Assembly (NCBI RefSeq): GCF_004337365.2
Contig: NZ_CP044016.1
Coordinates: 2,542,001 to 2,606,000 of the forward strand
Reading direction: 5' to 3'
Origin: Rhizosphaericola mali
Lineage (GTDB): Bacteria; Bacteroidota; Bacteroidia; Chitinophagales; Chitinophagaceae
DNA: 64,000 nucleotides
Positions 53,787 to 62,494 of the stretch are shown here, piece after piece. The translations under genes and the position numbers were made by a program. Every line of letters starts with the position of its first letter. Position 1 is the stretch's first letter. The notes below the pieces were generated by a model. It did not search any database, was not told the origin of the DNA, and worked only from the letters and a program-made list of their open reading frames with translations.

Positions 53787-55505
53787 CTAGGTGCTTTCCA
53801 TCCCGATTGGCTTGAAAAATGGTTCCATTTCGGTAATCGGTTTGCCAAATGCAATTTTAGGATAGGTATTCGTATGAGGGTCGATCATTACCTGTAATAA
53901 TACAGGACGATCTTTATTTTCCTCATTCCACATCCATTTGGTTGCATCTTCAATCTCATTTTCGGTATGAATCGTTTTCGCCACAACTCCATACGCAACG
54001 GCGACTTTTTCAAAATCTGGCGTATCATAACCCCAATAAGTCGTTTCATATCTCGAGTCAAAATAACTATCTTGAAATTGTCTAATCATACCTAAAACAC
54101 GATTGTTCAATACTACGATTTTTATAGGTAACTTATTGCGCACGATCGTCTGTAGCTCTTGTATGTTGATTTGCATACAACCATCTCCAATAATAGTGAC
54201 AACTGGTTTATCTTGTAATGCAATTGAAGCTCCTATTGCTGCAGGTAGAGCATATCCCATAGCGCCCATACCTCCAGAAGTTAAGAATAATTGTCCTTGT
54301 TGTAATCTTAAAGATTGAGCAGCCCACATCTGATGGGCTCCCACGTCTGCTAGATAGGCTTTGGATAATGCTCCATCTTTGGATAACTGAGCCACAAATT
54401 TATTTGGATTAATACCTTCTGTTTTTAGCTCTTCTGTATCTGGCCATTTCACTTTTAATTCGGTGATATATTCCACCCAATCTTTAGGAAAGGTGAATTT
54501 TGTATTAGAATAAGAATTAAAAAAAGTTTCAAAAAAGGTTGATAACTCTGCGACAAGTGGAACACATCCTTTGATACGGTTATTGATTTCTCCTTCTTCA
54601 CAATCGACGTGGTAGATTTTTCTATTTTCAATAAACTTCGTGTCTGCACCAGTTTGTCGTATATCAAGACGACTTCCTAACACGATTAACAAATCACATT
54701 CGCCGAAAGCAATGTTCGCCCAACGATTACCATAACTTCCAATAAAGCCAACATGTAAAGGATGATCATAAGCCAAAGAATCTACTGCCAACAAAGTTGT
54801 TATAACAGGAATCTGTGTAAATTCCAGAAATTTTTCTAATTCTTCTTGACAATGTCCTGCGCGCACGCCTCTACCTACAAGAATTAGAGGTTTCTTGGCT
54901 TTTTGTATATCAGAAACTAGCGATTCTATTTCGGAATTAGGTACATTGACGTTAGATTTTTTTTCTTCTAAAATAGAATTCTCTTCAATCTGAGTGCGTT
55001 GTACATCCATTGGGATATCTATCAATACAGGTCCAGGTCGCCCTTCATTTGCCAATATAAATGCATCTTCCAAAATTTTAGGCAATAATTCAGGATTATC
55101 TACTTGAATAGCAGCCTTTGTTATTGGCTTTGCCATAGCGACAATATCCGTTTCTTGAAAGCCCAATTGTCTAATACTCCTATCTCCTTTTAATTCGTAT
55201 CGATTAACTTGTCCTGTTATAAAAATTGAAGGAACAGAATCAAAATAACAGCTACCAATACCTGTCAACAAGTTGGTGGCACCAGGACCACTTGTTGCCA
55301 TCGCCACACTTGGAATACCCGCAATGCGCCCAAAAGCATCCACTGCAAAAGCAGCAGACTGTTCATGATGTACGGTAACCAATTTTATTTTAGTCTTTTG
55401 GCTGATGGAATCAATGATATGTGTAATCATTCCACCTGATAATTCAAAGACATGAGACACGCCTTTACTTTCCAAAAAAGTAGCTATATAATCTGATGCT
55501 TTCAT
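53787..55505 (-). CDS. YerE-like ThDP enzyme, acetyl transfer to a CDP-dideoxy-ketohexose
   Basis: A 572-residue acetolactate-synthase-like protein: catalytic Glu48 in TVHHEQSAAFAVDAFGR, TSGPGATNLLTGIGSCY, an FAD-domain stretch GSRLDIRQTG, and the ThDP motif GDGCMQINIQELQT (about 440). No regulatory subunit gene adjoins it, and a true ilvB-ilvN pair exists at 28345-30686. It stands between rfbH and a sugar reductase. The known enzyme with this context is YerE of Yersinia pseudotuberculosis O:VI, which adds the two-carbon unit of pyruvate to C4 of CDP-4-keto-3,6-dideoxyglucose. I infer the same reaction; a different acyl donor or acceptor is possible. Confidence 0.75.
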   Translation of the reverse strand: MKASDYIATFLESKGVSHVFELSGGMITHIIDSISQKTKIKLVTVHHEQSAAFAVDAFGRIAGIPSVAMATSGPGATNLLTGIGSCYFDSVPSIFITGQVNRYELKGDRSIRQLGFQETDIVAMAKPITKAAIQVDNPELLPKILEDAFILANEGRPGPVLIDIPMDVQRTQIEENSILEEKKSNVNVPNSEIESLVSDIQKAKKPLILVGRGVRAGHCQEELEKFLEFTQIPVITTLLAVDSLAYDHPLHVGFIGSYGNRWANIAFGECDLLIVLGSRLDIRQTGADTKFIENRKIYHVDCEEGEINNRIKGCVPLVAELSTFFETFFNSYSNTKFTFPKDWVEYITELKVKWPDTEELKTEGINPNKFVAQLSKDGALSKAYLADVGAHQMWAAQSLRLQQGQLFLTSGGMGAMGYALPAAIGASIALQDKPVVTIIGDGCMQINIQELQTIVRNKLPIKIVVLNNRVLGMIRQFQDSYFDSRYETTYWGYDTPDFEKVAVAYGVVAKTIHTENEIEDATKWMWNEENKDRPVLLQVMIDPHTNTYPKIAFGKPITEMEPFFKPIGMEST

Positions 55506-55515
55506 TTACGCTGAT

Positions 55516-56442
55516 TTATAATAATCTAGTCCTATAGTAATTTATTGTCTTTTCTAATCCTAGCTCCAACGGTAAATTTGGAATTACCCCAAAAACTCTT
55601 TTAAATTTCAAATTGTTACCACCCAAAAACATGGATTGATTCTCTCGGTAAGGAATTGCGCCAAAATTCAATTTAGCATTTGTTCCTATTATTTCCCTGA
55701 TTTTCAATGCAATTTCTTTTAATGGTAAGGAATATCCTGAACAAATATTATAAACGCCTTGATTTTTATTTTTAGAAAAAACAATATGTTCTATCATTTT
55801 TGCGAAATCGTCAATATACAAATAGTCATACGCTTGTTCACAACCAGTAAGTGCAACATCTTCATTTCTAAGTTGCTTACTGATTATCCATGGAATAAAC
55901 CAATTTTCATTCTCTCCTGGACCATATACTGAAAATACTCTTAACCAATACCAATCTATATTTTTCCTAGTACAAAATGTTTCCAATAATGATTTCATAG
56001 CTATTTTACAACTAGCATAAGCATCATGTGATACGACATCTGCATTTTCAGTCACTGAAGTTGTATAATTTCCATATTCAGATTGCGATCCCAAAGCAAT
56101 AAACTTATCAATTTTTACTATTTCAGCTAAATTTGTTAAATTTCTAAACAATTCAAAATTCTGTAACTGAACATTCCAAAGTTCTCTTTCTCCACTCGTT
56201 ACACCTGCCCATGCCGAATGTATGATTATAGTTGGTTTAAAATCTACCCATTTTTCAATATGCCGTCCTTCTTCGTCTAAATCAATCCATTGTATTTCTT
56301 GGATATCCTTGAATCGAGAAATATTGCTATGCTTTCTTTTTACAGCAAGAATACTTACATTTTCAATATTCTTTAAATTAAGCAAAATTGCAGAACCTAA
56401 AAAACCAGTACCTCCAGTCAATAGAATTTTTACTTTTTCCAT
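55516..56442 (-). CDS. CDP-sugar reductase/epimerase, extended SDR (YerF- or RfbJ-like)
   Basis: A 308-residue extended short-chain dehydrogenase. KILLTGGTGFLGSAIL binds the nucleotide, LGSQSEYGNY has the catalytic Ser and YASCKIAMKSLL the YxxxK pair; LRVFSVYGPGENENWFIPWII is the substrate side. The GSQSEYG form is that of CDP-abequose/CDP-paratose-type synthases (RfbJ, RfbS) and of YerF. In this cluster the likely substrate is the 4-acetyl or 4-keto CDP-3,6-dideoxyhexose. Its 5' end overlaps rfbG by 13 bases; yerE-like follows after 10. Confidence 0.82.
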   Translation of the reverse strand: MEKVKILLTGGTGFLGSAILLNLKNIENVSILAVKRKHSNISRFKDIQEIQWIDLDEEGRHIEKWVDFKPTIIIHSAWAGVTSGERELWNVQLQNFELFRNLTNLAEIVKIDKFIALGSQSEYGNYTTSVTENADVVSHDAYASCKIAMKSLLETFCTRKNIDWYWLRVFSVYGPGENENWFIPWIISKQLRNEDVALTGCEQAYDYLYIDDFAKMIEHIVFSKNKNQGVYNICSGYSLPLKEIALKIREIIGTNAKLNFGAIPYRENQSMFLGGNNLKFKRVFGVIPNLPLELGLEKTINYYRTRLL

Positions 56443-57512
56443 AGATAACTGTTGATCTGCATTTCAGTAAAAGATGCAATATTTCTAGGAGATTGTAAAT
56501 ACTCTTTATACCACTCGATAGTATCTTTGATTGCTTTTTGCGCATCCATCAAAGGATGCCAGTCTAATTCAGCTTTAGCCTTGCTGATATCCAATTTTAG
56601 CAAACCAGCTTCATGTGGTTGATTGACACTTTCAATTATTTCGTAGTTTCCAGAGCCCCAATAGGATATGGACAATTCCACCATTTTGCTTACAGGCAAA
56701 CTATCTGCAGCATCTGGACCAAAATTGTACGCTTGACTAAAACCATGTACATTTTCGGCTAAATGAATTCCTAATTCTAGATAACCCAACAAAGGCTCTA
56801 ACACATGTTGCCATGGTCGTATAGAATAAGGATTTCGTATTGAAATAATTTCATTTTTCGACAAGGCTCTAACTATATCTGGTATCAATCGATCTTTGGA
56901 CCAGTCTCCACCACCTATTACATTACCCGCTCTCGCAACGGCTAAGCCTTTTTTATGTTGATCGAATTTATTCAAATTGAAAAAAGAGTTACGATAAGAG
57001 TCAATAACCAATTCTGCACATGCCTTACTTGCGCTATAAGGATCGTAACCACCCAATCGATCATTTTCTCTGTAAGGATAAGACCACTCATTATTGTAAT
57101 ACACTTTGTCCGTGGTGATTAATACCACAGAGCATGGTTTATCTAAAAGACGAACGGCGTCCAATACATTGGCAGTACCAATAGCATTGACTTCAAAAGT
57201 TTCTGAAGGGATCTGATAAGATAATCTTACCAATGGTTGTGCCGCCAAATGGAAAACAAAATCAGGTTGGAAAGAAGCAACACTTTCATTCAATTTTTGT
57301 CTATCTCTCAAATCACCAATAACAGACTGACAAAGCGACGCTCCACTAATCACATTGAAAAGATCTATATCCTGCTCAGGAGCCAAGGCGTATCCCATAA
57401 CATCTGCCCCTATCAAGTTCAAAATCTTCAAAAACCAAGAACCTTTGAAGCCTGTATGACCAGTTAAGAATACTTTTTTGCCTTTATATTTTTCTATCAA
57501 ATTATGTTTCAT
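56430..57512 (-). CDS. rfbG: CDP-glucose 4,6-dehydratase
   Basis: A 360-residue extended SDR. KKVFLTGHTGFKGSWFLKIL is the RfbG-specific nucleotide loop (T-GHTGFKG), LAAQPLVRLSY, ITTDKVYYNNEWSYPY and GGYDPYSASKACAEL supply the catalytic Thr-Asp, Tyr and Lys; RPWQHVLEPL is the CDP-sugar signature that separates it from dTDP-glucose dehydratases (RmlB). It makes CDP-4-keto-6-deoxyglucose with bound NAD. ATG 57512 lies one base after the rfbF stop; an upstream in-frame ATG would overlap rfbF by 32 bases and exceed the family length of about 359. Confidence 0.95.
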   Translation of the reverse strand: MKHNLIEKYKGKKVFLTGHTGFKGSWFLKILNLIGADVMGYALAPEQDIDLFNVISGASLCQSVIGDLRDRQKLNESVASFQPDFVFHLAAQPLVRLSYQIPSETFEVNAIGTANVLDAVRLLDKPCSVVLITTDKVYYNNEWSYPYRENDRLGGYDPYSASKACAELVIDSYRNSFFNLNKFDQHKKGLAVARAGNVIGGGDWSKDRLIPDIVRALSKNEIISIRNPYSIRPWQHVLEPLLGYLELGIHLAENVHGFSQAYNFGPDAADSLPVSKMVELSISYWGSGNYEIIESVNQPHEAGLLKLDISKAKAELDWHPLMDAQKAIKDTIEWYKEYLQSPRNIASFTEMQINSYLWKK

Positions 57513-57513
57513 T

Positions 57514-58287
57514 TTACCAAATTTTCCATGGAGCTTTTCCTTCATTCCATAGTTCGTTTAGATCCATTTTGTCTTTCAATGTGTCCATTGGACGCCAAAA
57601 ACCATTATGCTTATAAGCCGCCATTTGATTTTCACTAGCAAGATTTTCCAATGGCGCGCGTTCCCATATTGTTGCATCCCCCTCTTGGATATAATTAAAT
57701 ATTTCCGGCTGGCAAACAAAATATCCACCATTGATCCAAATACCATCTCCTTTTGGTTTTTCCGCAAATGCATAGACTTTATTATCTTCTTGAATATTTA
57801 ATGCACCGAACCTACCTGTTGGCTGCACTGCAGTAACTGTGCAAGTAGCAGCGTTCTTTTGATGAAACTCTAATAAACTTTTTACATCAATATTAGCTAC
57901 ACCATCTCCATAAGTCAAAAAGAATGGTTCCCCATTTACGTACGGTTCTATTCGCTTTATACGACCACCCGTCATGGAATCGTCCCCAGTATCTACCAAT
58001 GTTATACGCCAAGGCTCTGCATTCGTACCATGCGTATAAATAGAATTTTTTTCAAGGTCAATGGTAACATCAGATTTGTATAAAAAATAATTGGCGAAAT
58101 ATTCTTTAATCACATGACCTTTATATCCTAAGCAAATAACAAAATCATTGAAACCATATTGAGAATAAATTTTCATTATATGCCAAAGAATCGGCATTCC
58201 TCCAATCTCTACCATAGGCTTAGGTCTTACACCTGTTTCTTCTGATAATCTTGTACCTAATCCTCCGGCAAGGATAACAACTTTCAT
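57514..58287 (-). CDS. rfbF: Glucose-1-phosphate cytidylyltransferase
   Basis: A 257-residue nucleotidyltransferase, the exact usual length. KVVILAGGLGTRLSEETGVRPKPMVEIGG is the NTP/sugar-phosphate site; LTYGDGVANIDVKSLLEFH holds the metal Asp; the RPMDTLKDK end is typical. The EETGxRPKPMVEIGG form marks the CTP-using RfbF type, distinct from RmlA or GalU. It makes CDP-glucose, the entry to CDP-3,6-dideoxyhexoses. ATG 58287 gives the family N-terminus; an upstream start would add 26 unrelated residues overlapping the reductase gene. Confidence 0.95.
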   Translation of the reverse strand: MKVVILAGGLGTRLSEETGVRPKPMVEIGGMPILWHIMKIYSQYGFNDFVICLGYKGHVIKEYFANYFLYKSDVTIDLEKNSIYTHGTNAEPWRITLVDTGDDSMTGGRIKRIEPYVNGEPFFLTYGDGVANIDVKSLLEFHQKNAATCTVTAVQPTGRFGALNIQEDNKVYAFAEKPKGDGIWINGGYFVCQPEIFNYIQEGDATIWERAPLENLASENQMAAYKHNGFWRPMDTLKDKMDLNELWNEGKAPWKIW

Positions 58288-58297
58288 ATATAAGAAT

Positions 58298-59338
58298 TTA
58301 AGGAAGTTTAATTTTAATATTTTCAGATAATGGATAACCACAGCACAAAACACGTTCATCCTCATCTAATTCTGCTACACCGGCTACGGCTCCTATTGTT
58401 TTAAGATCACCATTAAGGAGCTTTGCTTTACATAAAAGACAAGAGCCTTGCTGACAAGCATAGTCGATATCCAATCCAAAATCTAACCCCGCATCTAATA
58501 TATTTTTCCCTTTCGGAACATCTACAATCACTTCCGTATCATTTTGTACAAATGTGACTTTTTGATCCTCAACACCTTCTAAAAGTTTCTCGTCTAATTG
58601 TATCTTAAAGGCTTCTAGATGGATGTTTTTTTCATCAACACCAAGTTTCTTAAGCATTTGGGATACGGTATCCATGATACCTTGCGGTCCACAAATAAAA
58701 TGCAATGCATCCTTGAAAGTTACATGCTCTTCACAGGATTTAATGACTCTTTCATGTTCTATTCTTCCTTTTACACGTTGCGGTAGTGATATCTCATCTT
58801 CAATGCTTTGACTATAAAAATACCACACTTTGAAATTGGAAGGAAATTGCGCTTGCAATTGATTTAGTTCACTTAAAAATATTGTTGATTTGGGTGATTT
58901 ATTTCCATAGAACAATTTAATATTGTGGGTCGGATCTTTATGGAGTTCATATTTGATAATAGATATCAACGGAGTAATACCACTACCACCACCCCAGAAA
59001 ATCAAAGGAGCGTCGGTAGGTTCATTATTCAATCCAAAATCGCCCATTGGTTCAATAAGCTCTATACTATCTCCTAATTGAACTTGATCACATAAAAAAT
59101 TGGACACTATGCCATTAGCAACTCTTTTTATTGTAATTTCTAAGAATGAATCTACTTCTGGAGCAGAGGATAAAGAATAGGGGCGTACATATTTTCGTCC
59201 ATTGATTCTAACAACAACGGAAAGATATTGCCCTGGCTTATACTTGACTTTTTTAAGACCAGGCTGCTTTAGCCGAATAGAAACAACATCCTGCATAGGT
59301 CTTATAATTTCTAATATTTTTAAATGTAGAAATTTCAA
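58298..59338 (-). CDS. CDP-6-deoxy-delta-3,4-glucoseen reductase (E3)-like flavo-iron-sulfur reductase, with reversed domain order
   Basis: A 346-residue reductase. The N-terminal two thirds is ferredoxin-NADP reductase-like: VRPYSLSSAP (51-60) binds FAD, IFWGGGSGITPLISII and FICGPQGIMDTVSQML bind NAD(P)H. The C-terminal third is a plant-type [2Fe-2S] ferredoxin with Cys295, 300, 303 and 332 (C-x4-C-x2-C-x28-C). It would pass electrons to RfbH. The known E3 proteins (AscD, DdhD/RfbI) have the ferredoxin domain first; here the order is that of PaaE/Hcr-type reductases. Start TTG 59338; ATG 59296 would cut the first strand. First gene of the CDP-sugar block. Confidence 0.82.
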   Translation of the reverse strand: MKFLHLKILEIIRPMQDVVSIRLKQPGLKKVKYKPGQYLSVVVRINGRKYVRPYSLSSAPEVDSFLEITIKRVANGIVSNFLCDQVQLGDSIELIEPMGDFGLNNEPTDAPLIFWGGGSGITPLISIIKYELHKDPTHNIKLFYGNKSPKSTIFLSELNQLQAQFPSNFKVWYFYSQSIEDEISLPQRVKGRIEHERVIKSCEEHVTFKDALHFICGPQGIMDTVSQMLKKLGVDEKNIHLEAFKIQLDEKLLEGVEDQKVTFVQNDTEVIVDVPKGKNILDAGLDFGLDIDYACQQGSCLLCKAKLLNGDLKTIGAVAGVAELDEDERVLCCGYPLSENIKIKLP

Positions 59339-59426
59339 TTGTATCTTTTTGTATTAATTATTAAAATCCAATAAAATATTTTGCAATAACATTTCCAAAA
59401 CAAATAAAAAATAATTGAATTATTTA

Positions 59427-61214
59427 TCACACTTCTTGAAGATCTACCATTTGTTTAAACTTAGGAGATTTAATTTTTAAATTTTCAAAAGAATCTTTGT
59501 CAATAATTTCACCTTTACTCATCAACACAACTTCATCCACATTTTTTATTGTTGCTAATCTGTGAGCAATAATTACTATAGTATATTTGCCTTTTAGTGA
59601 GTCAATATTTTCTTGTATATATTTTTCAGTCTCTGAATCGAGTGCTGAAGTCGCCTCATCTAATATTAAAATATCTATATTTTTATACAATTCTCTAGCT
59701 ATTGAAACTCTTTGTTTTTGGCCCCCACTTAAATTTATACCATTATTACCTAATAGAGTATTTTCTTTCATTTCTAATCCGTTTACCAAATCCCAAAGCT
59801 GAGATTTTTTTATTGCTTCATTAAATCTCTCTTTTACCTCGATTGAGTCTCCTCCCCATAAAGTAACATTATTAAAAATAGAATCATTAAAGATCACAGA
59901 CTCTTGCGAAATATATCCAATTCTGGATTGAAACGAAACAACATCAAGCTTAGTAAGCGGAATTTCATCAATAAAATATCCATCGCTACTATTTAATAGA
60001 CCAGTTAAAACATTTACTAAAGTAGTTTTACCACTACCGGACTCTCCAACGAAGGCAATTGTTTGATTCTTGTTAATTTTAAGATTTATATTATTTAATA
60101 TAGTCGTATTTCCATAGCTAAATGAATAATTTTTTAATTCTAAGTTACTTTTGAATTTCGAAAATTCCTTTGATGAATAGACTTCCATATTTGCATCTAA
60201 TTCATCTTCAAATGCTGCTATATTTTCCATAGTACCAATCTTCCCAATAAAATTATTGTAAGAGCCTTGAAAATTAGTAACACTAGCCAATGCTCTATAG
60301 AAAAATAATAAACTAATTATTATTGTACTTAATTTTCCATTCAATACATTCACTTGAAATAATATAACTGAAGCTACTACTAAAATTAAAATAGGTTCCC
60401 TTATTGCATTTGTAAATGCATTAATTTTTCCAATTTTCAGATTTATAGTTTCAATTTCTTCTATATTATAATTTATCTTTTGAGCATATTTTCTAACAAG
60501 CCCAGTCGCTTTCAAATATTTAAAATTATTAACAAATTGAATAATCCTTCCTTGATAATCATTACCCGCAACTACCAACCTCCGAGATGCATCTTTAGAC
60601 ACTTTATATATTTTTTGAAAAATTAAATTGAATAAAGCGCCGCCTATTATAATTAGTAAACAAAATTGAGGATTTAATACAAAGGCAAAAGATACATATA
60701 CTACAATCATTACAAAATTTTGTAAAACATTCAAATATTCACGAAAACCAAATAATAAATTATTGACCTCATTGGTCATTAAGTTTTGAATACGACCAAA
60801 ATCCGAAGTAACAAAATATTTGTAGTTCAAATTTGAAAATTTTCCAATAATTCCTTTCCTTATTTTGATGATAAAAAACCTAGACGCTTTCGCATCATAC
60901 ATCCCTTTGATATAATAAAATATCCCTTTGAAGACAAAAAACAATACCATTATTATCAACATATTAAATAAGGTAAATTCAATATGTAATTTTTGAAAAA
61001 TTGAGACTACATTGTTAGAATTTTTAGATATGGTATTTGTCCCCTTTTCTGTCTTATCTGCAGCTATTTGAAATAGTGGTAAAAACATAGTGAGTCCTAA
61101 TCCATCCATTAAACCAAAGGACAATGTCAATCCCATAATAACAAATATGCGATATCGTAAATACTTAAAAAAATAAGTAAAATTTTTAAAATATTTCTTT
61201 ATAAATGAAATCAT
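59427..61214 (-). CDS. ABC exporter, fused permease-ATPase (MsbA/PglK type)
   Basis: A 595-residue half transporter. Six membrane helices span about residues 20-320; the ATPase has GESGSGKTT (Walker A, about 390), SGGQKQRVSIAREL, and ILILDEATSALDS (Walker B), with IIIAHRLAT as H-loop. The membrane part (LMDGLGLTMFLPLFQIAA near residue 40) resembles PglK/WlaB flippases of lipid-linked oligosaccharides. In a locus with many glycosyltransferases but no Wzx it may flip the glycan intermediate; lipid A (MsbA) or peptide export are alternatives. ATG 61214 is used instead of an in-frame TTG. Confidence 0.8.
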   Translation of the reverse strand: MISFIKKYFKNFTYFFKYLRYRIFVIMGLTLSFGLMDGLGLTMFLPLFQIAADKTEKGTNTISKNSNNVVSIFQKLHIEFTLFNMLIIMVLFFVFKGIFYYIKGMYDAKASRFFIIKIRKGIIGKFSNLNYKYFVTSDFGRIQNLMTNEVNNLLFGFREYLNVLQNFVMIVVYVSFAFVLNPQFCLLIIIGGALFNLIFQKIYKVSKDASRRLVVAGNDYQGRIIQFVNNFKYLKATGLVRKYAQKINYNIEEIETINLKIGKINAFTNAIREPILILVVASVILFQVNVLNGKLSTIIISLLFFYRALASVTNFQGSYNNFIGKIGTMENIAAFEDELDANMEVYSSKEFSKFKSNLELKNYSFSYGNTTILNNINLKINKNQTIAFVGESGSGKTTLVNVLTGLLNSSDGYFIDEIPLTKLDVVSFQSRIGYISQESVIFNDSIFNNVTLWGGDSIEVKERFNEAIKKSQLWDLVNGLEMKENTLLGNNGINLSGGQKQRVSIARELYKNIDILILDEATSALDSETEKYIQENIDSLKGKYTIVIIAHRLATIKNVDEVVLMSKGEIIDKDSFENLKIKSPKFKQMVDLQEV

Positions 61215-61256
61215 ATATATCAATTTACCAAAATCCTAATATTCAAACAAATCTAT

Positions 61257-62492
61257 CTACAATCTTGCAGTAACATTCTCCCTTTTGTAAAAATTTTTTG
61301 TATCAAAAATAATACTATTCTTTTCTCTTTTTAATTCGTCCAAATCTATTTTTCTGAAATTATCATGAGCAACAGCGAGTATTATAGCATCATACTTTTC
61401 AGTCATTTTTAAATCGTTTTTTATTTCAATGCCGTAATTTTTTTTAACATCTTCACTATCCACCAAAGGATCAACGATCATTACATTTACGCCAAATTCT
61501 AAAAACTCTTCGTACATATCAGCAACCCTAGTGTTTCTAAAATCATCGCAATTTTCCTTAAATGAAAATCCTAAAATAAGAATTTTCGATTTTTGAATAA
61601 TGATATCCCTCTGGGCTAATAATTTAACTACTTTACTCACGACAAATTGAGGCATCTCATTATTAATTCTCCGTCCAGATAATATCACATCTGGAGAATA
61701 GCCTAATTCTTGAGCTTTATATGTTAAATAATAAGGATCAACACTTATGCAATGTCCACCAACTAATCCGGGTCTAAATGGCATAAAATTCCATTTCGTA
61801 GATGCGGCATCAATAACATCATTTGTATCTATCCCCATTCGATCAAATATTAAGGCTAACTCATTCACAAAAGAAATATTTACATCTCTCTGTGCATTTT
61901 CGATAACTTTTGCAGCTTCTGCAATTTTAATTGAGGCTGCTTCATAAACTCCTGCATCCACTATTTTATCATATATTTTTTTTACACGATTAAGCGCATT
62001 TGGATTGGAGCCACTGACAATCTTTATTGTGTTCTCCAATGTATGATTTGAATCGCCAGGATTTATTCTTTCGGGAGAATATCCAATCTCAAAATCACTA
62101 TTCAATTTTAATCCAGAAATATTCTCCAATTCTTTAACACAAACTTCTTCAGTACACCCAGGATATACAGTTGATTCATAAATAATTAAGTCCCCCTTTT
62201 TTAAAAAATTGCCAATCATTTTAGAAGCACTTATTAAATGCATTAAATTTGGCTTATAAAAATTATCAACAGGAGTAGGAACTGTTACAATATAAATACT
62301 AGAATCATTTGTATTAATATAAGTTTGTAATTCTATTTTATATTCAACATTATCTAAGTTTTCTAATCTTTTATTTAATATTTTGACTCTATCTTCATTA
62401 ATATCTATGCCTATGACTTTGTAATACCTAGATAGTGCAATAAGCAAAGGATAACCAACATATCCTAATCCGACTACGCAAATTTTATCCAT
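61257..62492 (-). CDS. UDP-N-acetylglucosamine/mannosamine 6-dehydrogenase family (WecC/TviB-like)
   Basis: A 411-residue nucleotide-sugar dehydrogenase. ICVVGLGYVGYPLLIAL binds NAD, STVYPGCTEEVCV, GYSPERINPGD and AEAAKVIENAQRDVNISFVNELAL are family marks, and GLVGGHCISVDPYYL puts the catalytic Cys at 248. FSFKENCDDFRNTRVADMYEEL closes the UDP-binding domain. The SPERINPGD and KVIENAQRDVN forms point to UDP-HexNAc dehydrogenases (TviB, WbpA, WecC) rather than UDP-glucose dehydrogenase. It makes a uronic acid for the glycan. Confidence 0.88.
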   Translation of the reverse strand: MDKICVVGLGYVGYPLLIALSRYYKVIGIDINEDRVKILNKRLENLDNVEYKIELQTYINTNDSSIYIVTVPTPVDNFYKPNLMHLISASKMIGNFLKKGDLIIYESTVYPGCTEEVCVKELENISGLKLNSDFEIGYSPERINPGDSNHTLENTIKIVSGSNPNALNRVKKIYDKIVDAGVYEAASIKIAEAAKVIENAQRDVNISFVNELALIFDRMGIDTNDVIDAASTKWNFMPFRPGLVGGHCISVDPYYLTYKAQELGYSPDVILSGRRINNEMPQFVVSKVVKLLAQRDIIIQKSKILILGFSFKENCDDFRNTRVADMYEEFLEFGVNVMIVDPLVDSEDVKKNYGIEIKNDLKMTEKYDAIILAVAHDNFRKIDLDELKREKNSIIFDTKNFYKRENVTARL

Positions 62493-62494
62493 TT

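Noticed and set aside
53787-55505. A second acetolactate synthase for valine/isoleucine
   Set aside because: No regulatory subunit adjoins it, a full ilvB-ilvN pair is at 28345-30686, and all neighbours are CDP-sugar enzymes.
58288-58365. Extended start of RfbF overlapping the reductase gene
   Set aside because: The 26 added residues overlap the preceding gene out of frame; ATG 58287 gives the standard 257-residue protein.
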